Positions 6,528-12,908 of a DNA stretch of 12,908 bases are shown here, in pieces. Source of the stretch: Chloroflexota bacterium (GTDB taxonomy: Bacteria; Chloroflexota; Dehalococcoidia; Lucifugimonadales; Lucifugimonadaceae). Under the pieces are notes generated by a model. It was not told where the DNA came from. It worked only from the letters and a program-made list of their open reading frames with translations, and ran no database searches. The position numbers and the translations under genes were made by a program. Position 1 is the stretch's first letter, and each line of letters begins with the position of its first letter. The stretch spans positions 1 through 12,908 of the forward strand of contig JACQUF010000298.1 of assembly GCA_016210435.1 (NCBI GenBank). Reading direction: 5' to 3'.

Positions 6528-6534
6528 CCTCCTC
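6528..6534 (-). promoter_or_regulatory. Strong Shine-Dalgarno sequence deciding the nfo start
   Basis: GAGGAGG on the minus strand lies five bases upstream of the GTG at 6522, in the 23-bp gap after secF. It supports the GTG start over the longer frame that would begin inside secF. Confidence 0.85.
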
Positions 6535-6545
6535 GTATCCCTTTC

Positions 6546-7478
6546 TTACGTCGTCGCCTGGGCCTCCGCCGGCCGACGGCGTCTCTTCAGCCAGCGCGTG
6601 AAGTCGCCGTTCTCCCACGACACGAGCAACTGCGCGGCGAGGAATATCGAGCTATAGGTCCCGACCGCGATCCCCGTGAAGAGGACGATCAGGAAATCGC
6701 GAAGCGTCTCACCGCCGATCAGAAGCATCGCCAGGATCACGATGAGCGTCGTGGACGAGGTACCCAGTGATCGCACCAGCGTCTCGCCAATCGCCAGGTT
6801 CACCGCCTGTCCGAACGGGCGGCCCGGAGCAACCTTGACGTTTTCCCTGATCCGGTCGAACACGACGATCGTGTCATGCACCGAATAGCCGATCACGGTA
6901 AGGATGCCGACAATGAAGATCGCATTCACCTCGGCGTTTATTAGTCGGCCCAGTACCGCGAAAAGACCCAGCACAATCGCTACGTTGTGCAACACGCCCA
7001 CCATCGCGGTGATCCCGTATCGGTACGCCTTGGGGACCTGCCGGAATGCCCAGGCCATATATCCCATGATGAATAGCGAGGCGACGGCTATTGCGGCGAT
7101 CGCGTTGCGGATCGTGTCTTCGGCTACTGCCTTGCCAACGGTGGTCACTTCCGGGATCGAGACAGTGCCTTCAGAGCGCGCATCGAGCGCGGCCTTGATC
7201 GGCTCGATCCCCCGTTCTCCAAGGTCACGGGTCCTGACGATATAGCTCCCGCCGCCCGCCGGCTGGATGAGCGCGTCTCCATGTCCGGCTGTGGCAAGGG
7301 CGCCGCGCACCTCGGAGATCCCGGGGTCCTTCTCGAAGTCGATGCTGAAAGTCGTGCCCGATGTGAAGTCGATGCCGACCTTGAGGTGCGGCGGGAGCGC
7401 CAGGAACAGCGCGCCGATCATAATCAGCACGGCGGAGGCCCCAATGAACCAGTACCTGCGGCGTACGAAATCGATCAC
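6546..7478 (-). CDS. secF: Protein translocase subunit SecF
   Basis: SecF pairs with SecD in the cytoplasmic membrane and uses the proton motive force to help pull and release exported proteins after SecYEG/SecA translocation. The 310-aa protein has an N-terminal transmembrane helix (about 11-30), then the conserved GIDFTSGT motif (35-42) and an extracytoplasmic domain to about 120. Five more helices follow, at roughly 125-143, 155-177, 183-203, 240-255 and 260-285. The RND-family signature GYSVHDTIVVFDRIREN lies at 197-213, and a short basic tail ends the protein. The start is GTG at 7478, only 6 bp after secD, with GAGGAG lying at the end of secD, so translation is probably coupled. Confidence 0.97.
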   Translation of the reverse strand: MIDFVRRRYWFIGASAVLIMIGALFLALPPHLKVGIDFTSGTTFSIDFEKDPGISEVRGALATAGHGDALIQPAGGGSYIVRTRDLGERGIEPIKAALDARSEGTVSIPEVTTVGKAVAEDTIRNAIAAIAVASLFIMGYMAWAFRQVPKAYRYGITAMVGVLHNVAIVLGLFAVLGRLINAEVNAIFIVGILTVIGYSVHDTIVVFDRIRENVKVAPGRPFGQAVNLAIGETLVRSLGTSSTTLIVILAMLLIGGETLRDFLIVLFTGIAVGTYSSIFLAAQLLVSWENGDFTRWLKRRRRPAEAQATT

Positions 7479-7484
7479 GTTGGC

Positions 7485-9521
7485 CTAGCTCCTCATCGTC
7501 GATGCTGGCTCGGCTGTACCCACGGCGCCCACCGGTACGTAGGCGGTCGGGCGCTTCCCGAGAGGCGACGAAGCGATCGTGCGCATCAAGACGCGGCTGG
7601 CAGTGACAGCAGTAAACATGCTCGCCAGGGTTCCGATGAACAGGGTGAGCGCAAAGCCCTGCATCAGGCTCGTGCCCAGCCGGTCTCCGAACCAGAAGAG
7701 GACGGCAGTGGTGATCATCGTGGAAACGTTGCTGTCACGGATCGATGGCCAGGCCCGGTCGAAGCCCGTGTTGATCGCCGCAATCAAGGAACGGCCCGCG
7801 CGTAACTCTTCCTTCGTACGCTCAGCAATCAGGATGTTGGCGTCTACAGCCACGCCGATCGACAAGATGAGCGCGGCCACTCCCGCGAGGGTCAGGGTGA
7901 TTGGCAACATCTTGAAGCCCGAGATCAGGATTGACGCGTAAAGAACCAGTGCGATCGACGCGACAACTCCAGGCAACTTGTAATACGTCACCATGAACCC
8001 GATGACGAGGAGGAGCCCCAGGCCCCCGGCGATCATGCTGCGCCGGAGCGAGTCCGCCCCGAGCGTCGCCTCGACGTTGCGCTCCTGGATCAATTCGAGC
8101 CTGACGGGCAGCGCGCCGGACTTGAGCTGGATCGAGATCGTCCGCGCCCTCTCGGCCGTGAAATCTGGGCCCTGAATGAAGGCGCGCCCACCTGCAATCG
8201 CCTGCTGCGCAGTTGGCGCCAGCAACTCCTTGCCGTCGAGGAAAATTGCAAGCAGCCGGTTGCCGGGGTCGCCGGAGATCCGCTCGGTCACGCGGAAGAA
8301 CTCCTCCGCGCCCCGGTCGTTGAACTGGATGTTCACAACCGGGCGGGCGATCCCGGGCTGCGTGCCTGCGAACGCATCAATCAGGTCCCTGCCGCTCAGC
8401 CCCGTCGCGACCTCGCTGTAGTAGCGCGGGTTGCGGCACCTCTCGGCCAGCCAGTCCTCCGCGGAGAGGCCATCCGGTGGCCAGGCGGTTGTCTGGTCCG
8501 GCGGGAATATCGGTGAGCAGGTCCGCTCGCGGAATTCGAGCTGGGCAGTCTGCCCGATCAGCAGCTTCGCTTCCTGCACGCCCCCGCCGACCGTGAACTG
8601 TTCCAGGTCTCCGATCGTCGAGAAGATTGCGGGCGCGCCGAAGCCGGCGACCAGCTTCTCGCGGATGCGTGACGCGTGTCCCAGCGTGACCTTCCCTTCG
8701 GCGTCCACCTGATCGCGCTGGAAATTCGGTATCGAGATCGAGAAGACGCCGGGGTTCGTCTCCGTAACAGTCGCCCCATCGATCCTGAGATCGCCCACTA
8801 TGCCATTGATGTTCTCGATGGTTGGCGGCCTCGCGGGTGGCGTAGAGGTCGCGGCGCCGGCGGCCCCGGGTGTCGTGGTTGCCTCGGGCGAGAGAGTCTC
8901 CGGCGTGGACGTCCCGGCGGGATATGCAATGAATACGTTGGCAGGGAACCGCTGGACCAAAGCAGCGCGGATGCGGTTTGCTTCTGACTCCCGGGTCACG
9001 TCGCCGCCTTCATCGCGGACCGCTGGTTCGAGCTTGCCGAACCGCATCACGGTCGACCCATCCTCGGTCTTCTTTACTTCGGCGTCCGGCCGGTTGACCT
9101 CGGGCGATGCGAGAAACTGCTTGATCTGGTCGATGCCGACAACGCCCCCGCTGTGCCGGACGGTTATTGATTCCCCGGTGAGCCCGGGCAGCTGGACGAG
9201 CACGCGGTCAGGAGGATTGCCGAGCAGTTGGACTGTCGGCTCGCTAAGACCGAACTGGTTCACACGGCTCTCGACGATCCTGCGGACGCCTTCCATGTCG
9301 TCCCGCGAGGCCTGTGATCCGTCGGCATTCGCGCCCCGGTAGACGAGGTGAGTGCCGCCCTGAAGGTCCAGGCCCAGTGTGAGCCCGAGAAACGTGTTTT
9401 CCTGGCCGCGCTCGAACCGGGCGCCGAATATCCCGAAATCGATGCGAGGGATCGCGATAGCTGCGACCGCGACGGCGAACAGCACGCCGAGGAAGATCAG
9501 CTTGCGAAACTCTCTTTTCAT
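7485..9521 (-). CDS. secD: Protein translocase subunit SecD
   Basis: SecD is the partner of SecF in the export-assisting membrane complex. The 678-aa protein has an N-terminal membrane helix (7-25), the conserved GLDLQGGTHLV motif (50-60), a large extracytoplasmic P1 domain and a C-terminal bundle of five helices from about 497 to 645. The proton-path signature GVAVDANILIAERTKEE lies at 556-572. It is longer than many SecD proteins (often 400-620 aa). Part of the excess is a Ser/Thr/Pro/Ala-rich linker at about 202-234, and there is also a segment between two cysteines, C335 and C362. The ATG at 9521 overlaps the stop of the upstream gene (ATGA) and has AGGAG six bases before it. No yajC gene is seen beside it. 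Confidence 0.97.
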   Translation of the reverse strand: MKREFRKLIFLGVLFAVAVAAIAIPRIDFGIFGARFERGQENTFLGLTLGLDLQGGTHLVYRGANADGSQASRDDMEGVRRIVESRVNQFGLSEPTVQLLGNPPDRVLVQLPGLTGESITVRHSGGVVGIDQIKQFLASPEVNRPDAEVKKTEDGSTVMRFGKLEPAVRDEGGDVTRESEANRIRAALVQRFPANVFIAYPAGTSTPETLSPEATTTPGAAGAATSTPPARPPTIENINGIVGDLRIDGATVTETNPGVFSISIPNFQRDQVDAEGKVTLGHASRIREKLVAGFGAPAIFSTIGDLEQFTVGGGVQEAKLLIGQTAQLEFRERTCSPIFPPDQTTAWPPDGLSAEDWLAERCRNPRYYSEVATGLSGRDLIDAFAGTQPGIARPVVNIQFNDRGAEEFFRVTERISGDPGNRLLAIFLDGKELLAPTAQQAIAGGRAFIQGPDFTAERARTISIQLKSGALPVRLELIQERNVEATLGADSLRRSMIAGGLGLLLVIGFMVTYYKLPGVVASIALVLYASILISGFKMLPITLTLAGVAALILSIGVAVDANILIAERTKEELRAGRSLIAAINTGFDRAWPSIRDSNVSTMITTAVLFWFGDRLGTSLMQGFALTLFIGTLASMFTAVTASRVLMRTIASSPLGKRPTAYVPVGAVGTAEPASTMRS

Positions 9522-10996
9522 CCACTACTCCTGCGGGGAACGCCGCCCTCGCGGACCGCTTCCCTGAGCAGATCGATGGCTTCCTCCTGGGTTTGAACCC
9601 TGCCGGCAGCCTCGGCATCACGCAATATGCGTAGCAGACGACCGATCTCGGGCCCTGGCGGGAGGTCGAAAAGGCGCTGGATTTGATTACCGTCTAACAA
9701 TAGAGATGGCTTCGATTCGCGGGGCGTCTCGAAGCCTCGGGCAAGTATATCACCGAGGTTACGGCAATGGCGGTCCCAGTCCGCTTCTTCCAGCAATGGC
9801 CCCCGCGCCGCCAGGTAGTCCGCGAATGCCAGATAGATCGTGTCCACGGCGACCGGCGCCACGTCACGGTAGTAGCGGAACACCGCCCTGTCGGTCGCGG
9901 GCCTCACGCCATCGCTTAGCTGGACCGGCCGGAGATGCTCGCGGATCATAGTCGAGACATGGGCGACCGTCCTCTTGCTGCATCGCAGGCGTTGAAGGAT
10001 ATCGGCCGAGATCTCTGCCCCCTTGTCAGGATGCCCGAAAAAGCGCATGCGTCCGCCGGGCTCGAAGGTCTTCGTTCGCGGCTTGGCAACGTCGTGCAGC
10101 AGCGCGGCGAGCTTGAGGAGGGCCGCGCGGGTCTGGTCGTCGCCGGCGACCTCCCCGAAGTAGTCGTCATGTCCGTCGATCCACGGTATCCGCGCCAGAA
10201 CAGGGTCCGCCAGCCTGGCCGGCCTGCTGAGGATTCGTTCGGCCTGACCCATGGACTGAAGGGCGTGCTCGAACACATCCCAGTAGTGCTCGCGTGGCTG
10301 CTCTACGCCCTTCCCCTCGCATAGCTCCGGCAATAGCAGGTCGAGAATCCCGTATGTATCGAGCAAGCGGAGCCCATCGACCGCGTTTTCGCCGCCGATC
10401 GTGGAAAACATCTCCTCACGAATCCGCTCCGGGGCGACGCCCGCCAGAAGCTGGCGGTGACCACGCACCGAGCGTGCGGTGGCGTCGTCGATCGTAAATC
10501 CCAGTTGCGCTGCGAACCTGCACGCACGCATCGACCGCAGAGGGTCCTCGATGATCGAGCGCGGCCCAGCCTGCTTCACGACGCGGCGAACCAGGTCGGC
10601 AGCGCCGTCAAGGGGATCGATTAGCGAATCATGGACCCGGCCCGCAACCCAGTGCGTCAGCCGGACCGCAATCGCATTGACGGTGAAGTCGCGACGAGCA
10701 AGGTCCGCTTCGATGCTTCCTGCAAGTCCGGCCAGGTCGATCCAACGAACTTCGGCCGCGGCCGAAGGCGGGACAATCAAGCGAACGTAGCGACGTTCCG
10801 CATCGATAACGACCGACGTTGATCCCGTCGAAGCTGCCAGCGATGCCCCGATCTCTTCGGGATCGACATTGATCAGGAGGTCGAAATCACGCTGCGTACG
10901 GCCGAGCAGCATGTCACGGACGGCGCCACCCACTACCAACGCTTCGACACCCCGAGCGGAGAGCAATTCGGAAATTCTAGCTATGAATTGGGCCAT
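9518..10996 (-). CDS. CCA tRNA nucleotidyltransferase / poly(A) polymerase family protein with HD domain
   Basis: This is a class II nucleotidyltransferase, most likely adding or repairing the CCA 3' end of tRNAs. The head domain has GGAVRD (23-28) and the metal-binding RDFD (D37 and D39). RRDFTVNA (101-108) and EDPLRSMRACRFA (150-162) are the conserved nucleotide- and RNA-binding motifs. An HD phosphohydrolase-like domain follows, with HYWDVFEH (237-244), LLHDVAK (299-305) and GHPDKGAE (321-328). The C-terminal part (about 436-480) is typical of HD-containing family members. At 492 aa it fits that subgroup. Sequence alone does not safely separate CCA-adding, A-adding and poly(A) polymerase activity, so no gene symbol is given. 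The start at 10996 has only a weak ribosome-binding site. Its stop overlaps the secD start by 4 bp. Confidence 0.92.
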   Translation of the reverse strand: MAQFIARISELLSARGVEALVVGGAVRDMLLGRTQRDFDLLINVDPEEIGASLAASTGSTSVVIDAERRYVRLIVPPSAAAEVRWIDLAGLAGSIEADLARRDFTVNAIAVRLTHWVAGRVHDSLIDPLDGAADLVRRVVKQAGPRSIIEDPLRSMRACRFAAQLGFTIDDATARSVRGHRQLLAGVAPERIREEMFSTIGGENAVDGLRLLDTYGILDLLLPELCEGKGVEQPREHYWDVFEHALQSMGQAERILSRPARLADPVLARIPWIDGHDDYFGEVAGDDQTRAALLKLAALLHDVAKPRTKTFEPGGRMRFFGHPDKGAEISADILQRLRCSKRTVAHVSTMIREHLRPVQLSDGVRPATDRAVFRYYRDVAPVAVDTIYLAFADYLAARGPLLEEADWDRHCRNLGDILARGFETPRESKPSLLLDGNQIQRLFDLPPGPEIGRLLRILRDAEAAGRVQTQEEAIDLLREAVREGGVPRRSSG

Positions 10997-11086
10997 CGAA
11001 TCGGATTCCGGCCGCGGCGCGGAAAGGCCGCACAGAAAGGTACGACGTGGCCCGGGAAGGTCTGAATCGGCCGGGGCGTGATCGCC
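10997..11086. other. Spacer between def and the nucleotidyltransferase gene
   Basis: This is a 90-bp GC-rich gap. A small inverted repeat, GCGGC (11014-11018) with GCCGC (11027-11031), lies just upstream of the nucleotidyltransferase start. It is too short and lacks a T-run, so I do not call a terminator. No promoter was recognised. Confidence 0.5.
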
Positions 11087-11680
11087 CTAGCCCGGTGTTC
11101 CGGTAGTGGATGAGGGAACGCCCATTGCGCCAGCCTGCACCGCGAGCCCGTCGGCGCCGGCCACCCCCAGGTCCGGCGGCTTCGAGAAATCGACGTCTTC
11201 GTGTTCGTGAGCCGCGACGGTCTGGCGCAGGTCTTCATGACTCTTCAGGTGATCCAGATACAGGATGCCATTCAGATGGTCGATTTCGTGCTCGATCGCC
11301 TGTGCGAGCAGCTCACGCGCCTCGACTCGGTGCTTGCCGGAACGCTCATCGATGAAGCGCGCCCTTACAAGGACCGACCGCTCTATCGAGCCTACGTAGC
11401 CAGGTACGCTCAGGCAGCCCTCCTCGACGGTTCGGGTCCCTTCCCGATGCGTGATCACGGGGTTGATCATCACGAAGGGATCTTCGTCCGGCATCTGGAG
11501 AGTCACCACGCGCAGGAGCACGCCGACCTGGTTTGCGGCGAGCCCAACCCCGGGCGCTGCCTGCATCGTCTCGATCATGTCGCAGGCAAGCCTGCGGACC
11601 GCCTCGTCGATCACCTTTACCGGGCGCGCCTTGCGGCGCAGGACCGGGTCAGGGACTACCCGGATCTGAAGGACCGCCAT
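11087..11680 (-). CDS. def: Peptide deformylase
   Basis: Peptide deformylase is a cytosolic metalloenzyme that removes the formyl group from the N-terminal methionine of new proteins. From the ATG at 11680 the protein is 197 aa. The three signatures are GVGLAANQ (44-51), EGCLS (87-91) and HEIDH (131-135); C89, H131 and H135 bind the metal and E132 is catalytic. The last 40 or so residues, after the conserved core, are acidic then Gly/Ser/Thr-rich and look disordered. The start was chosen because the core begins with a typical MAVLQIRVVPDPVL; a longer frame would enter priA. The nearest good Shine-Dalgarno sequence (GAGGAG) is 15 bases away, unusually far. fmt, the common neighbour of def, is not downstream here. 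Confidence 0.96.
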   Translation of the reverse strand: MAVLQIRVVPDPVLRRKARPVKVIDEAVRRLACDMIETMQAAPGVGLAANQVGVLLRVVTLQMPDEDPFVMINPVITHREGTRTVEEGCLSVPGYVGSIERSVLVRARFIDERSGKHRVEARELLAQAIEHEIDHLNGILYLDHLKSHEDLRQTVAAHEHEDVDFSKPPDLGVAGADGLAVQAGAMGVPSSTTGTPG

Positions 11681-11724
11681 GCCAGTGCTTGTCTGCTCCT
11701 CAGGGTGAGCGCCACATCGCGCGG

Positions 11725-11730
11725 AGTATA
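11725..11730 (-). promoter_or_regulatory. Possible -10 promoter element upstream of def
   Basis: TATACT on the minus strand matches the bacterial -10 consensus at five of six bases and lies between the priA stop and the def start. It would give a leader of about 40 nt. The hexamer 17 bases upstream (CCGATT) is a poor -35 box, so this is weak and could be chance. Confidence 0.25.
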
Positions 11731-11735
11731 GCCGG

Positions 11736-12908
11736 TCAGGAGACTGAAATCGGGTCCACGTCAACCGCCCATCCTCTTGGCAGCGGCACGCGGTCGAGCA
11801 GCCTCGATGGCGCCTCTCCCTTCAGGATGAGATGCCATCTCGTAAGACCACGCACTCTGAGCGGGTATCCGGGGCTCGGACCGAGAATCTGTGTCGAGCC
11901 TTCCCCGCTGGCCAGGCGTTGGTGCCGGAGAAGCCTCCCGAAATAGTCCGCCTGCCTGAACGCCGCAGCCGCATCCGGGTCGGCGTACTCAAGCAGGATC
12001 AGCTTCGAATATGGCGGATAGTCAAATTCCGCCCGCAGCCTGATTTCCACCTGGTAGAAGGCTTCAAAGTCCTGGTCGGCCGCGGCCTGGATTGCGTAGT
12101 GCTCGGGCTGGAACGTCTGGATGATTACCCGGCCGGCGTTCTTGCCCCGCCCTGCACGCCCCGCGACCTGCGTCAGCACCTGAAACGCGCGCTCCCCGGA
12201 GCGGAAATCCGGAATCGCCAGACCGGTGTCGGCTGATACGACTCCGACGAGAGTGACCGCCGGAATATCGAGGCCCTTGGCGACCATCTGGGTCCCCACG
12301 AGGACCCTCTCCGGACCTTCCAAAAATCGCGCGAGCACCGCGGCATGATCGCGGGCGGTCCTCGCCACGTCACGGTCCCACCTCAGCACACCTGCGCCGG
12401 GAAACACGCGCTCGACCTCTTCGGCCACTGCCTGGGTACCCGGGTTGAGCGACGCCAGCGCCGCAGCGCCACACCTGGGGCATTCAGCCCGCCATTTCGT
12501 CCGAAGATTGCAGTAATGGCACAAGAGCGTGGACGCATCGCGCGTCCCCTCCGCGCGGTGAAGGGTGAGCGTTGTCGCGCAGCGCCGGCATCGCAACGTG
12601 TGGCCGCACTTCCTGCATTGAAGGAATCCGGCCGCACCCCTCCTGTTGAGAAACAGGATCACGCGGCCGCCGGACTCCAACTCGTTCCGGATTCCTTCCT
12701 CCAGTGCCCGGCTCAGGATCGACGCGTTTCCCGCCCGTAACTCGGCGCGCATGTCGATGACTTCGACGCCTGCCTGCCCGGCACTCGTCCGTCCTGTGGC
12801 TTCAGCGCGGGCGCTGATCCTTTCCGGCAAGTGGAGAAGCCGGTAGTCGCCACGCTCGGCGCGGCGGAACGTCTCGAGGTCAGGCGTCGCGCTGCCAAGA
12901 ATGAGGAC
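11736..12908 (-). CDS. priA: Primosomal protein N' / replication restart helicase PriA, C-terminal part
   Basis: PriA recognises stalled replication forks and reloads the replicative helicase. The window holds about 390 C-terminal residues, and the frame runs to the window edge, so the N-terminal DNA-binding and first helicase regions are outside. Visible from the edge are the helicase motif LGSATPDLE and then eight zinc-binding cysteines in four CxxC pairs encoded at 12471-12617. Next come VGTQMVAKGLDIPAVTL, DFRSGERAFQVLTQVAG and the arginine-finger motif AGRAGRG, followed by the C-terminal domain with FDYPPYSKL. It ends in DVDPISVS, as is typical. The stop is 55 bp before the def start, so it is probably first (as far as seen) in the cluster running to nfo. 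Confidence 0.97.
   Translation of the reverse strand, partial: VLILGSATPDLETFRRAERGDYRLLHLPERISARAEATGRTSAGQAGVEVIDMRAELRAGNASILSRALEEGIRNELESGGRVILFLNRRGAAGFLQCRKCGHTLRCRRCATTLTLHRAEGTRDASTLLCHYCNLRTKWRAECPRCGAAALASLNPGTQAVAEEVERVFPGAGVLRWDRDVARTARDHAAVLARFLEGPERVLVGTQMVAKGLDIPAVTLVGVVSADTGLAIPDFRSGERAFQVLTQVAGRAGRGKNAGRVIIQTFQPEHYAIQAAADQDFEAFYQVEIRLRAEFDYPPYSKLILLEYADPDAAAAFRQADYFGRLLRHQRLASGEGSTQILGPSPGYPLRVRGLTRWHLILKGEAPSRLLDRVPLPRGWAVDVDPISVS

Noticed and set aside
5785..6657. A 290-codon plus-strand open frame over nfo
   Set aside because: It is antisense to a complete endonuclease IV gene with all metal ligands, and the predicted peptide has no family features.
1..12908. CRISPR array, tRNA or rRNA gene, transposase, phage or defence genes
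   Set aside because: The gaps between genes are at most 170 bp and show no regular repeat-spacer pattern or cloverleaf. All large ORFs belong to housekeeping or unknown soluble proteins.

Overview
The window comes from a GC-rich bacterium with many GTG starts and tightly packed genes. A Chloroflexota (Dehalococcoidia-like) origin is my best guess, based on general resemblance of the proteins and on the style of the interspersed repeats. No 16S or other diagnostic marker is present, so this is an inference of low certainty. No tRNA, rRNA, CRISPR array, transposase or phage gene was seen.

Left part (1-5129, plus strand): the 3' end of a sensor histidine kinase gene; a 163-bp spacer; an unrecognised 228-aa protein; hemW (radical-SAM heme chaperone), whose start overlaps the end of the previous gene; selB (selenocysteine-specific elongation factor), 10 bp after hemW; and an unrecognised 158-aa protein. 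The last four genes look like one transcription unit. hemW carries an extra in-frame segment of about 291 bp built of short palindromes and degenerate repeats.

Right part (5120-12908, minus strand, read right to left): priA (3' part), def, a CCA-adding enzyme/poly(A) polymerase-like gene, secD, secF, nfo (endonuclease IV) and a small zincin-type metallopeptidase. The spacing is short: 55 bp, 90 bp, a 4-bp ATGA overlap, 6 bp, 23 bp, then 170 bp. This is a housekeeping cluster covering replication restart, nascent-protein deformylation, tRNA 3'-end maturation, protein export and base-excision repair. The two gene blocks converge, and the last genes overlap tail to tail by 10 bp at 5120-5129, leaving no room for a conventional terminator.

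The most interesting non-gene signal is a family of palindromic repeats seen at two places. One lies inside hemW, where it is translated in frame. The other is a nested palindrome in the 170-bp spacer between nfo and the metallopeptidase gene. Both share the 15-mer CTTCGRCAGGCTCAG. The hemW copy resembles, in behaviour though not in sequence, the protein-coding palindromic elements described in Rickettsia. A second point is SelB, whose guanine-specificity motif reads TKRE instead of [NT]KxD. I see no new defence or mobile system; most of the window is ordinary core genome.
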